Below are positions 10,147 through 22,683 of a stretch of DNA of 40,015 nt, piece by piece. The translations under genes and the position numbers were made by a program. The stretch's first letter is position 1. The number at the start of each line of letters is the position of its first letter. This stretch comes from Discostella pseudostelligera (taxonomy: Eukaryota; Bacillariophyta; Thalassiosirophyceae; Thalassiosirales; Thalassiosiraceae): contig JALLBK010000632.1 in the NCBI GenBank assembly GCA_036940085.1, forward strand, positions 1 to 40,015, given 5' to 3'. Under the pieces are notes generated by a model. It ran no database searches. It saw only the letters and a list, made by a program, of their open reading frames with translations, and was not told the DNA's origin.

Positions 10147-10169
10147 TCCCGCCAAATATATTCCACGTG
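10147..10169 (-). promoter_or_regulatory. Composite G-box/E2F-like site (CACGTGG-N9-GGCGGGA)
   Basis: It has the same two motifs and the same 9-bp spacing as the three modules at 22794-22917, in an unrelated promoter. bZIP or bHLH factors bind CACGTG and E2F/DP binds GGCGGGA; joint binding is inferred. Confidence 0.5.
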
Positions 10170-10285
10170 GCAGTACAAATACTTCTTCAAGGAGTGTTGT
10201 ACCTCTACTTATTCTCTATTTCTACTCCTATCGCATGGTCATGAGCAATATCAAATAGGCTGCTAAAGATAGTAAATAGACATTA

Positions 10286-13200
10286 TCATTTGCTATGTTT
10301 ACTAAACAAAGATCGTTTCTTCTTCGTTGGTGTACCCAAAATATCGGATGCACCCTTCGGTCGACCCCAAAGCCTTGTCGAGGACTCAGGTTCAACTGAG
10401 ACTGAATCTGCGGACATCGCAGGAAGACGAGGAGGCAAAGGCATGCGAGGAGTAGAATTTGTTTCATAATCTGAGCTAGTCGAATTCCGGAGATCTCCCA
10501 ATTGTCCAGAAGGCGAAGGATTTGAAGCACTGCCCATCATTTTTCGCCGAAACTTCTCAAGTCCGCTGCTCGCCCCACTTTTCAAGACTTCACGAACGAG
10601 GTGTGAAAGATATTTCTTGCCTAGATATTCCCAAGTTCCAATCTCGTACGCTTTTGAGTAAGCAGGGACACATATGTCCAAAGATGATATCGGAAGTCTT
10701 TTGAATCCACCGAGTGAGATGTTAACATCAACATAGCCGACTCGCCAAACCTTAACAAAGACAATCTCGAGATTTTTCTTTGGGGACTCAACCACGGAGC
10801 TTCTGAGTTCAACTGTGTCCGATACCCCTTCATTGGAACGCTTAGAAGCAGAGTAAGGCGTCCCTTTCCCACCAATTAACATTGCTTTCTTCTTACTTAT
10901 TGGCTTCGGAGAGAACTCTAATTGTGTTGAAAAGGAATCAGATGTGGCTGATGCATCGTCACTGACAGTTAGCATAGTATCGATATCGTCATCATTGTCA
11001 TCCTCGACAAAGAAGTAACTCATAAGGAGGCGCGACATGCTCTTTGAAATTTGAAGAACAAGCTTGTGTGGAATACCTGGAAATAAATTGACCTCAAAGT
11101 GTGAATACAATGATATTCCATCCACTGTACGAGGTAGCGTTTCTACGCGAATGACTGCAGCGCGTTCCTTTCCAGAATGTGGACCAGTCTTACAACCAGG
11201 AGCTGCTGCATTACTCGATTTGCAACAAGTCCACTTTCCATAAATGTACTGTCCAATGTGGAATACACAGGAATTTAGGTCATTTTTGGAAGGGTTGAAA
11301 AATTGATCGCATCGTCCACATGGACTTCTTTCATTGCCAAGAACTGATTTTACAATGCTCGTTGGGTCCAAAAACACAATTGAGTCAGGTGATGGCCGCG
11401 AAGACGAAACACTGCATTTAGGGTAGAGGCAAATGAGGATGATAATACACATGATTGTAATTGTTGTATTTGGCCTATCTCGTGCGCTCACCGTAAATCT
11501 TCAAGCGAGAACTGAGATACGACCGAGCCAACAGTTGAGTAATCATGCTGTCCATGAAACCCAGTGAAATCAATTTGAACATCGTCAATCTCATCATGGT
11601 TCCGGATACAAGATTGCAATTTACTTAATCTGTAGCTGACCCGCCGAAACACTTCGTCTCCGATCAGTGCAATTTTGTCTTCAGTCTCTTGCATCAAGCC
11701 CATTGCAGCCAAACGTAGCAACTGTCGACCTTTTTTGCCCTGATGCTTGCTTTCATCTCGTAGCATGTCTTCCATATGAAGTGCAGCAGCACTTGCCACG
11801 CGACTTAAAGTCTCGTTCGAGACGGTGGCATTATCTTCATCAATATATTCACGTCGCCGATAAGTCTTCGGCACTTCTAACAAGACGTTACGAATAACAT
11901 CGATTGTTGTTTTGAACTGATAGCTGTCAAGGTTGAAATGTAAGAGATCAATGTGTAGCTCAGTGTCGTCAACAGCTGCTTCATCCTGGCCAACGACCAG
12001 CCCTTGCTTCAGAAAATAGACTAGTTCCCGCGCCGAATTATGTATCGGAGGTCTGTGAAAGAGTTGCCTCGACTGAAAGGTGAATTTATCTAGAATTGGT
12101 CGAAGAAGACCCGATTTCATGAAAGCATGTGGTTCGTGACGACGAAGGTTTGATGGGTACTGATGATGCGAGTTGCCCTGCAGCTCATTGCTACACGTCG
12201 ATTGTTCATCACTTGCATGGAGAGAAGTGCGACTATCGTCGAACCTTTCTTCCAGATTCACAGATATTTCATCGTTCCAAGTTAATTCGCTTGTATCAGT
12301 GATCTGACGAAAGACACTTTCATTGATGCCGAACCGTTCTTCGAGAGGAACTGATGGCTGGGTCACTAGACTATCGTTCTTTGTTGAACATACTTCCAGC
12401 CAAGGAAGACCGACATTAATGTCCACGCGCGTGCTATGTGAAAATGCCTCCATATTCGTCAAGTTATACGTTTGTTCTTTGTTAGGTAGTTGAAGATACG
12501 AACCGAGATGGGTGGAGAGTCAGTCGGGAACCTCATGCATAATAAGCAGCAACTAAAGAACTCACCTGTTTTTATGAGCAAATCAGAAGGACAGACATTT
12601 CCTGGTTTGCTGCTCAGATTTGCTACTAGAAGGTGAACAAATTTACGGGCTTCAACGTCAGCGCTCTCCATCGCCACTATGATACTTCCGCCGGTGGCAC
12701 TACTGTGCAGCTGTACTTGTGGATTGGAAAAATGTATGTTGAGAGTGGGAAGTGTGGGGTTTCGGTCGAGTAAATCTACGGAAGCTCGAGATGTATCTTG
12801 TTGGGTAGACTCCATATCGGAATTCTCATCGAGCAAATAATCCAACATGGACCTATGTCGAGATTTATGTTCTCCCACAACTCTGACTATTGATGCGGTG
12901 GACACATCACAGGACTCATTTTCAATGGGAACTTCCCCAGATGAGCCTCCCGCCAACAGCTGCAACTGACGCTGTTGGCTTTTCATAAAACCGACTGTAT
13001 AGATCAAATCTTTGGATATCGTCATAATAGCATCTCGAATCGCAATGGTCCAAAGCAAACGACAGCGAGCAACCAAAATACTCCAAGTAGTCCCATCTAC
13101 TCCATCAAAGGGTTGACTTTCTTTCAAAGCACTGATTCCATCGTTTTGATCCTTACCAGTTTCATCACAGCCGGATAGGATCTTCGCCATTGATTGATTG

Positions 13201-16200
13201 CGGATGTCGATCTGATCTGTGACGACAACATAGTCAAGCTCGTCAATGTGACTCGACAGCTCTTGCAACTTCAGAAATGGAGCCGTTCCAATATCCACAT
13301 TCGTGCATTGTAATGTTGCATTCATATCAAAGTCGTTTCTGTCTTGCCTAGGGTCGCACTCCGAAACATTCTCTTTAAGAGCTCTCGAGTCGATGGCATC
13401 CCAAAGGCTTGCGTGTACGTCCAAGAGCGCCGCCTTCATCGGTCCGTCTAAAACAATTTCTTTCCTTCCATCAATAGATGCGTTATAGTTGACTGTTCTC
13501 AGTATCAAACACAGGCCGTCCAACTCCTCCTCGTCCTCAAACCAAGTTACCAACCTCATTTCATGTACCCTTAACTTCACAGTGACGCTTCGAAACTTCG
13601 GAAACGAGTCGGTCTTTTTCGTATTTTGTTCAGGGAGGAATACCAAGGCTGAATTGATGTGGGTAAACCATGGAAGAACGTCGGTTCGCAAGGCAACCCA
13701 GTTGTCAGCTCCAACGCCATCATTTCCATGAAGTTCAACCTGAAATTGAACATTGACTCCATCGCTGCGGAATGCAGCAAATTTGTCGCACCTTGCATTG
13801 CCATCGAACTCCACCTCCTTTGGTTTCATGTAGATCGAGTGATGTTTAGAACTGCTTCCCCCCGATTCCAGCATCTCCCAAACGAATCGAATCCTCGCCC
13901 TGAAAGAAGGAATAAATAGCAACGGGTGTCTTTTCGTATCTGCCCCCGACTCTATTTCATTAGTTTGAAGAATTAACGGATTCGCCACTCTTGCGCTTGG
14001 GTGGACAGACGTATCATATGCAAGTCCAGGAATCGACACGGTAACAGTGCTCGCATCAATCTTGAATGACCCAACGAGGTAACGAATGTCGAACTTGTTG
14101 CATACTAGATGGATTGATTGATCCCACAATGTGTGCGAATCTAGTAGCCATCGTATCGAGAACTCATCAGCTGACATTGAGACTGCGCCATGCACGAAGA
14201 ATCGAATATTGTCCCACCAACTTAGAGGTGGTGGGCTGACTTCTTGACCAGATGATTTAGATGGAGGAGGGAGCATACGTTGAATGCACTCCATGAATCT
14301 CGGTATCGAATTATTCATGACAGAACCATAAACAATGCGGAACTGTCCAAATGTGACGCGACAATCGGAATAAACTTTTACTGGTAAGCCGGAAGAATAC
14401 AGTGAGACGCCATAGCAGCAACAGCACGATCGAAGTTCTTGTGCTGACGAACACCTATCCGCCGAATGATTATGGTGGCAAAAGAGGAAAGACTTCACAA
14501 TTTTGCCTTCCTGAACTCCTAGATTCGTCGGACACAGCCCAGCCAAGTGTACATATCCATTCATCGCAAAATCATGTATGCGAAGTAACGGGTTGCCTAG
14601 GTTCAGCGGATAAAGCGCACATGATACGCGCTTCATAGCTAAACTCATCAACCCACCCTGAGAGGAACTGAACAAGTAAGTCATGGAGTCGTCTTCATCG
14701 AGTCCATTGATTTGGTTTTGTGTCCATTCCGGCGGCGCATTTCGCTCTATGGAGACGTCCGTGCCTTCAAATAAGATGCGGAATTCGTCTCGCAAGACGC
14801 TTGGTCGGGATGGAGTTACAGATGAATCGCCAGGAACCATGATTGTAACTTCCGAATTTGGATCATCGCCCATCAATGACACGTCTAGCAACGAAAAGCT
14901 GCATTTGATCGACATCAGCTGGTACTTCGGCTTTTGTTTCTTGTAATCTTCTTTCATTCTATTCAATCCATCGAACAATGCCTTCGGCAACAAGACAACG
15001 TCGTCTACGACTTCTCCGAAATACAACGCCGGTGGAAATTTGGCAGATATCCTGCCTGCAAAATTCAACTCAAAAATTTCCTTCAATGGATGCCCTTGAT
15101 GATCTGTGCAAATACTGTCGCCGCACAAGTCAGAACATTGTGTCTTACTGATATATTCATCGATTTCAGTCTCATGCGCCCTTCTGAGGTAGTTCTGAAA
15201 TGCCACGCCATCGAAAATAAAAATCGGCACTGCGAGATCATTCAAGTGAATCATCATTTCATTAGCTTGAAACGATATGCTTGGTTTCGTCGTTTGTTTC
15301 AGAGACTGACTCGTTGGACAAGGATACTTCGCCAAGGAAATGCTCATGGTGGATCCGCCCTTAATGACTATGCAAGCTTTTGTCTTGACGCCAACAAAAG
15401 CGTGAATGTTTGCCGTTACATCTGAGTCAACACCGATTCGAATATTAGTCGTGTGCGAGGACAACATGCTTCCAGTAGCTTTTCTCTTTGAAGATGATGA
15501 AAATAGAGCCAAAGCACGCTGTATACTGTTGGAACATGAAACCTGCTGCCATTGTAAAATTGGCGACCAAACTAATTCAAGCTCGTTACATCCTTTGCAA
15601 AACTGGACCGATATCATCTCCGCCCTTTCTCTTGTATTGCTTAATTCTTCTGCCAAGCAAAAATTGCCACTGCATTGCATTATCAGGACACGATTGGCTA
15701 CGATGTCATCGGTTGGCGTCATGTTCCAACCTATTCGCTGAGTGACGGTGGAGTCCAGATGTAAGGAGGTTTCCATCTCAGACCTTTTGACAAATCTTTC
15801 GTAAACTTCCAAAGATCGAAACGAGACGTGTAGTGCCTTGGATACGCAACCAGACATCGTTGAACTCAACCTCAAATTATGCGGAACTGCTGACAAGCAC
15901 ATTAAATTTGTAAAGTTTCCGTAATAGGACACTGCAGTTGGTCTGGAATCACTGCCACTGAATTTCGAATCATCGTCAATCACCGGAAGAGAGAGATGCG
16001 GGGAAAACGTCACTGACCCTTCAGCTCTGACAACAAATGCCTCAACAAAATAATGATGACCACATTTCTCGACCTCGGAATAGAATAACTGCTCTGGCTG
16101 GAGATCAGTATGTGCGCAACCGTAAGTATATGATTCCCCTCGTGAAGTGGATTGTTTTCTTGTGATGAGGATGGATGCAGCTTGCTGCAACAATGTCACT

Positions 16201-18407
16201 CGAAGTTTATCGTTACGGTGCATGTCATCTGTGTTAGTAGGTTGAAGCGACTGCAAAAGCTCCACGATGACATCCATTGAACCGCATGAAATTTCAATGC
16301 GCTCGAGTGAATTTTTCGATGTATTTTCAGTCGATGCATCAAACAGTTGGCTCGGATTGGGATCGTCAATGATGGAATGACTTTGTAGCATTTCTAAGGC
16401 CCTCCTTTGCAAATCGGAAACTGCAAGTTTTGTGACTTCTAATGAATTCTTGAGACTGGTCAGCTTATTCACAACTGTTTCATCCACACGGACGATAATG
16501 GACTCCCAGCCAACAATCGCACATTTTGACAACTCTGGAGTGTTGTGACTTATCACTTTCGCCTTTATCCGTTTGAAGACAACAAGATCCGACGCTGCAA
16601 CTTGACTCTCATCAAGAAGATCACTGGAAAATGCTTCATACCGAAAACCGAACTCCTTTGTGCCGAGAGCCAACAGAGGAACAGATGCTACGATTCTTCG
16701 CTCATTATCTGCAGCAGGAATTGCATCAAGATCATTTTTCGACAAGAGAATGTCAAGCCGAGACGTTTGAAAGGAAAAGCAATCCAGCGTCACTCCATCG
16801 TCGATATCACAATATGTAGATTGAAGGGCGTACAAATGCAATGCGATTGTTGCTTTTGCTTCACTAACATGCACCGATCTTTTCGTCTTCTTTTTGTCAG
16901 TAGTTACCGGCCCACGTGTCATTGATCGATTACGTATCATCGACTCTGATATGTTTTGAAATAGCATATCCCCTTCATTGAGGAGCATCTGCAAGTTTCC
17001 TACGTGGACTCCAAAAGCAAGCATATTCATACAGGTGGAGTCACCTATGGTAAGGTAAATGCGCCTTGGCAATAGTGGTGCGTTCCTCCTAACAATTCCA
17101 TGTTTCGAATCATAAAGGAGGCAGTAACCGGAGGGGAATGTCATCAGAAAAACTGGTTTCCGCGTTGAAGGACTCTGGTCATTACTATTTCTGACCCCTG
17201 ACTTTGTGTTCAGCTGAAGTGAAGTCTGCATCGCATCCCAAGACACGACACTGACTTTCGATTTTATCTTCGGTCCCTCGAACGGTGATAGACAAGTGAA
17301 GCGATGCATGTGCAATCGGCTGATTGCAGCCGACATATCGAAGCCAATAAAGCCATGTTCAGATTTAGCACCAGCATTGGAGAAAGCGATGACATTGATT
17401 TGCATTCCACTTCCATTGCACCAGTCAACTACAAATGGAAAAACTCCAACTTCGACCGCATCCATCTTGAACTGAAGTGATATGGACTGAGCGACGTTCG
17501 AAGAGACCCCCTCACCAGTTGTTCTGCTCTTCCTTTTTAATTGGATCTCAACACGAATATCAATATCCTTGAACGCTATTCCTAACCATGATAGTTGACT
17601 CCGTGCCGAAGGATTTTGTCGCGGTGGATAAATGGTGATGAACGACGAACCAACTGATATTCGATCGAACGACACTGCCTTTATTGAGATGGCACTCTCT
17701 CGAACATGGTAATCAGGATTGGTATCATCTCCGCACTCTAACCATCTATTCAAAAATGAGAATATGTGGAACGAAGCACCACTGGATGACATATTTCTTC
17801 CGATGGTGAAGGGAGTATCTGCAAATTGCATCTTGTCGCTCTTGGCTCGCCGTCGTGGAAGAGTCCTCCTTATGTTTTGAACAATGACAAGAACTCGAAC
17901 GGCAAACTGAAGAAGCACTGTTGCTAGAACAGCAAGTAGATGAAATGATATCGTTTCAACGGGTGCATTTTTCTCATCATCCATGCCCATGAGGAACTGT
18001 TTCGTTTGGGGAATTTCCTTTGGCGCCGACGAATTCTGGTCATCGAACGGCACCCTTTTCGAATCTTTTTCACTGATAAATTGAGACTCTAACCTCCTCT
18101 CTAGAATTGAGTCAAACGCCTTCAATACATCCGATTCATTATTGCGTAGGATATCATCGGTTGCATTGCTTCCATCAACTGCTGCCACTCGATTTTTCAA
18201 ACTTTCCAATGCCCCAACAACAGATTTGATCAACCAGACGACCGCCATAGTTGAACACATCCCAGATGCCCAATATAGACTGAAAGGTAGGACATTCAGT
18301 AGGATATAAGCCACCATTATCATGGAGATAGCCAGAGACAGTTCCACTAAGAAGAGGCATATTTGAATGCGACGCGCGGCGATGACACCTTCCGACGACA
18401 TCGACAT
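10286..18407 (-). CDS. Giant bridge-like lipid transfer protein, Hobbit/SABRE/FMP27 (BLTP2) family
   Basis: Three exons, 18407-12566, 12476-11492 and 11411-10286. The introns are 12477-12565 (gtgagt...aag) and 11412-11491 (gtgagc...cag). The product is about 2650 aa, close to the 2300-2650 aa of Hobbit, SABRE and yeast Fmp27. Hydrophobic segments near the N-terminus (about 10-60, and again about 152-180) match the usual ER anchor. The long middle is rich in alternating beta-strand segments, as expected for the hydrophobic groove of RBG repeats. Family-like landmarks are LSWWDNIRFFVHG (about residue 1395) and, near the C-terminus, a VNLFPG...SYFF segment followed by GTWEYLGKKYLSHLVREVL, resembling the FMP27/Apt1 C-terminal domain. 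Such proteins carry bulk lipid between ER and plasma membrane or other organelles. The family call rests on remembered motifs; other RBG families (Csf1, VPS13) are less likely. Intron 1 ends in a weak acceptor, but the frames match. Confidence 0.72.
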
Positions 18408-18962
18408 GGCGCTTGAGCTTGAATTTTGAATTAGCTCCCCATTGAGAAGAATTGGTGAAATCTACCCTGCCATTGATAAATTTGGATCCACCACTCCCTA
18501 CCAGCGGCCGAATGAGCAGAGGGCGTCTCGGTCGCGAGATCTTGATCAATTATTCTTTGGATCTTCACTTGAAATCTACAGCGGCAAAGTTGTTGCTGTT
18601 GCTGCGACCTGCGACTGCGACCGACGATGGACGACGGAGAAGTCTGTGTCGTACGTTTTGGCGGGAACAAGCGCGCCATATGGAATGGAATTTGCGCCTA
18701 CTGGAATTTCGGACGTCATGGTCCATGGTAATTGTTGAACTCTTTCTCAAAATGAGTCGAAGCACAGTATTTATCCAATTGGCGATTGTTTAAACAGAGG
18801 AACCAATACCATCACCTCCACACACCACTCTGTCCACACGCACTACACATCATTAGCATTAGAGACTTCCCTTCCACCATCGATGTCGATGATAGACCAC
18901 ATGATATGATATTATTGTCCATGTAGGAACAGCAGCCGCAGCAGAAGACGGCGCCGACAACG
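18408..18962. promoter_or_regulatory. Divergent promoter gap with E2F-like site
   Basis: Gap of 555 bp between the starts of the lipid-transfer gene (-) and a secretory protein gene (+). It holds a perfect TTTTGGCGGGAA at 18656-18667 and, 30 bp on, a 26-bp element (18698-18723) shared with the EXO1 promoter at the other end of the window. Small open frames here show no family resemblance and are not called as genes. Confidence 0.5.
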
Positions 18963-21019
18963 ATGGCAAGTGTTTCCTTTATCGTGGACTTCATTGTAAT
19001 TGTAGCATTGCTGCTGTCGTTTTCAGTGTCAACGTCGCTTGGCGTCTATCTTCCCTACAAACACTCGACGACGCATCCACGTCGATTGGCGGATTTTGTC
19101 ACATCAAGTTTGGGCGATAACGTCGAACCAGCATGGTACGAACTTCGCGGTGGCGCAGACGCTATCAATATTCAGGATGAGGCTACAGCTGAACTTGGTT
19201 CAGGTGAAGATCCAACTCCATCAATTGACGACAATGAGTTGGCGTATGCAACAATAGGTGTCGTGAATGTTCCCACGTCACACGGCGATAACTGCATACT
19301 GGTATGCTACAAGTCGAGTGATAGCTCACATATTCAAATAAGTGAAAGATGGGGCTTAGAGAAACCGTTCATCGATGATGCCGAAAATGATCTCGCACTT
19401 ACGGAGACGACTGGATGCCTCTGTCATGGGATCGTACTCCGCCTCATATGGGATTCTGAGAAGGAGCTGACCACGCCTTTTAGTATTGGATTCCAACAGC
19501 TAGATGATGTCCTTTTGTGCCTTGTTCAGGGCATAATAAGGCGTTCGAATGGTACACAGCATATGACAATACCAGTGGCAATTACCTTGGAAGGAGCGAA
19601 TGCATCAGTGAAGGAAATAGCAGTTCAATACGTCCAAGACTACATGGCGCGTGCTCTCTATCATTTGCATTTGTCGAAAACTGCAGTAATGGATGATGCA
19701 TCTGAAGATTCATTACTCCAGCATTGCAATGTAATCGTCAGGTGTTCCGATACTTCTGCCATGGAGACAGCAGCGCATATGGCAAGCACGATGCTTCAAC
19801 AATCCACTGCTGATGAAATGCGTAGACACAACGTTGTATCGCGGTTGCTATTTGAACCTCTTTGCAACCAATTATATCACGAGATACGCTCACGATGGCG
19901 TCTATCTTTAGGCGATCATGATGCTGATGTCTTAGTGGAATGGGAGAAGCTGTCTGAATACTCGAGAGACATCATCAGCAATGACAACCAAGAGGATTGC
20001 GTCAACTCCATGGTAAAACCAATCAATGAAAATTTGTCGGAACTGAAGCAATCAAATCATATTGGAAAACAAATTTCAACAGATCTCAGACGCAAAATAG
20101 AGTCTATAATGGCAATGGCGTTTGTCGATGCAGAAGAGAGTATGCTTGGTTTGGAGAGTAGAATCGAAAATTCAATTTTAGAATTTGACGGAGACGAGAG
20201 AGCTGGAGACCACCCATCGACTGAATTTGGTAGCGATGCTGATACTATTGTGGATGCTATGTCCTCGTTATTTATTGCCGTACACGCTGATGAGTTAACA
20301 GAATCAGAAAGGGCATGGGTTAAAGGTGGGTAATGCGTTGGTATGCAATCGTTGGTGTTCCATGGCATCTTACGACTCAATTACCTCACTACTCCTCAGA
20401 TCAAAGAATGCAGGCACTGAAACATCTAGTGGGGACGGGTGTTCATCGTCTCTTTCATTTTCATTTGCAAAGTCTTCGCGACTACTTCGGTCACTATTAT
20501 GAATTCATGCTTGACGATTCAGCGGAGGTTGACGCACACAATTGGAATCAACGAAGGCGAAAAGCTGCTCGGCATGCAGAAGAACAATTCACGAAAGCAG
20601 CTATTGGGTCTATCCCACAAATTTGCAGAAGTCCTGAAGGTGAGCTTAGTGGTGACTTTGCCGGAATGTTTAGTTGCGCTGAAGCTTTACGGGGATTGCT
20701 GGAGGACATGGAGGAGGTTACAGCAACGCGCGACATTGAAGAAAGCGAATGGAGAGACATGATGGGTGGAAATGAGGAAGCGAGACAAGAGGACATTGAA
20801 TCACGTGCATTACCACATTCTAGAATAGGACTGCGTCAATTGATCAAAAATGAGAGAGCAAAGGTTCAGCGACGTGGTCCTGCAAAATGGTACGAGCGTT
20901 GGGCTGCAAAAGCGTTTGTCATTGGTGTAAACTACGTGCAGGGGTGGCTAGTGCTACAGGCATTAAGGAGAGAAGCAAAGAAACGTGATATGGAAATGCC
21001 TAAATTTCCTTTATTTTAG
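18963..21019 (+). CDS. Unknown secretory-pathway protein, 660 aa
   Basis: Two exons, 18963-20325 and 20400-21019, with intron 20326-20399 (gtgggt...cag, phase 1). The join reads ...AWVK-DQRMQALKHL. The N-terminus (about 6-27) is a clear signal peptide or signal anchor. It is followed at 62-64 by an RGG motif, at nearly the same distance as in the carrier at 3078. The rest is mostly helical and acidic, with an internal Arg/Lys-rich segment (NWNQRRRKAARHAEEQF) and a C-terminal helix pair (KWYERWAAKAF...GWLVLQALRREAKKR). I saw no Walker A, protease triad or zinc motif and do not recognise the family. It may be a membrane-associated or plastid/ER lumen protein specific to stramenopiles. The last exon converges on the sterol reductase with 170 bp between stops. 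Confidence 0.75.
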
Positions 21020-21189
21020 ACCGGTCGGTATGATCGATATGAAAAATGCAAATGTTCGTCACCCAAGGACCAGCATAGATACCCCCTCGATGATGAGATG
21101 CTGATGTCCCCATCTTCGACGACAACCCTTGGCTTGATGACGAGAAGTGGCCATCAATGCACGGTGAATGCTGCACCTCTGTGCAACCA

Positions 21190-22683
21190 TTATACAATTC
21201 CAGGGATGAACCTGTATGGAACAATAGCTTTATATTTGTCCCAGTCATCCCCATACTTTTCTTGGCACATATGATCATCTCGAATAGATCGGTGGACCAG
21301 TAAAATTGCAAAGTAAATGGCATAAAAGTAAGGCACTATGCTGTCAAAGCCGCAGAGCATGCACCAGCTGAGTCCCATGATCCAATCCCCAGTGTAGTTG
21401 ATTTTCCGAGCCATGCCCCACCAACCACTTGTTAACAGCTTCGTTCCGCGCTTTGTTTGTAAGTAAGTCAGATGGGAAACCTCAGACGAATTTGGATCCC
21501 GACGGAATTCATCTTTTTGGCCATTCGCACCCCTGAAAATCGAGTAACCGATCATGTTCACGCACAGTATGACCACCAGTGACGATAACGGCAGCAGTGG
21601 ATCATGATCGACGAGGTACCGTGCTTGAAGACTGTATGTAAATGGAACCCATGCCAAATCTCCAAACACTAGCATGAAACCAAATCCATCGGTGGTAATA
21701 TCCATGGTGGTTAATATTGCGCGCTCCTGATACAGTGCATCCCAGACATAGAATCCCTGAAATATGTTAATGAGGATCATTGATCCGGTAACATATCCTA
21801 GTCGTTCATACTGCTTTGATACCATGCCCAAATTGAGAAGCATCCACCCTATCAGGCCAGGTCTAAGTTCACAGAATTCTTTCCAATCGAAACTTCCCCA
21901 TCGAGGATTGAGCTCTCGTCCCATGAAGAAGTCATAGGGTGCACTGCCACTGTTTCCCCCCACAGCTACCAGTAACCCCTTCCCGAAGCTTTTGATATAC
22001 AAGTAGGTGGCGAGAAGGATTGCCCATAGAATGGTGACAAATGCCAGTGTATTGTAATGATCATAGAGCCATGTCATTGGCGCCCTGCCAAATACTAACA
22101 CTGATTTGGTGTCCTTCCCTGTTCCAATGTCAACCCATCGCGGCCATGCAATATCCAGCAGCAGCAACGTTACCCAAAATGCCAAATGACCATTGATTCG
22201 ATAGGATAGTCGCTTCCCCGATCTATCTGGTAAAGAAGCCCCTTCCACTTGTGCACAAGGGAGGAACCTTTCCAGAATCTATGCGAAGATATGGAACATA
22301 AATTCAGCATTTCTCAAAGAGATGGTCATGCAATATCAATATTACCAAGACAAAAACACACTCACCACTTGAAAAAGAAACCACATGAGAATAACCAATG
22401 CACATGATAGTAGCATGGAAGGTTCAGTACACGAAGGGCAAAGGACATTTGATTTCATGAACTTGTCACCGATCGACGAGAGTGAATTGACATCGGTGAG
22501 GCAAACATCCGGAAGGATATTATCAAAAGTAATTTTGCCGACGGAAGCCCAATATGTCAAGAGCAATGTTATTATTGGGAGGAAGAGCATTGTGCCGAGG
22601 GCACCCACTGGTCCTCCGAACTCATAGTTAAATTTGTCTTTAGTCATGGTCGTCGTCGATGTCGATGCCGTCTTGGTCGTCAT
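21190..22683 (-). CDS. Delta(14)-sterol reductase (ERG24/FACKEL/LBR family)
   Basis: Two exons, 22683-22366 and 22278-21190, with a phase-0 intron at 22279-22365 (gtgagt...tag). The product is about 468 aa, the usual size for this family. Multiple membrane helices run the whole length. Diagnostic segments are FFMGRELNPRWGSFDWKEF, ELRPGLIGWMLLNLG, DGFGFMLVFGDLAWVPF and the C-terminal EKYGDDWDKYKAIVPYRFIPG. The DGFGFMLVFGDL form matches C14 reductases rather than DHCR7. The enzyme uses NADPH to reduce the C14-15 double bond left by CYP51, in the ER, during sterol synthesis. There is no Tudor-like nuclear domain as in animal LBR. The upstream gap holds a striking triple regulatory module. Confidence 0.92.

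Larger units (their letters stand above)
9931..10285. promoter_or_regulatory. TraB-gene promoter gap with CACGTGG-N9-GGCGGGA module
   Basis: This 355-bp gap lies upstream of the TraB-family gene (-) and downstream of the giant lipid-transfer gene (-). Read on the minus strand, CACGTGG (10169-10163) is followed after exactly 9 bp by GGCGGGA (10153-10147). A second GGCGGGA lies at 10100-10094 and a second CACGTGG at 10085-10079. The module points toward the TraB gene. A TTGAA microsatellite lies closer to the gene. Confidence 0.55.

Noticed and set aside
12477..12565. Stop codon and new frame near 12460, suggesting three independent genes in the 10.3-18.4 kb block
   Set aside because: GT-AG introns at 12477-12565 and 11412-11491 join all frames exactly, and the total length and C-terminal domain fit one lipid-transfer protein.
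18431..18793. Several 60-113 aa frames between the lipid-transfer and secretory genes
   Set aside because: They overlap one another on both strands, have no recognisable motif and lie over promoter-like elements.
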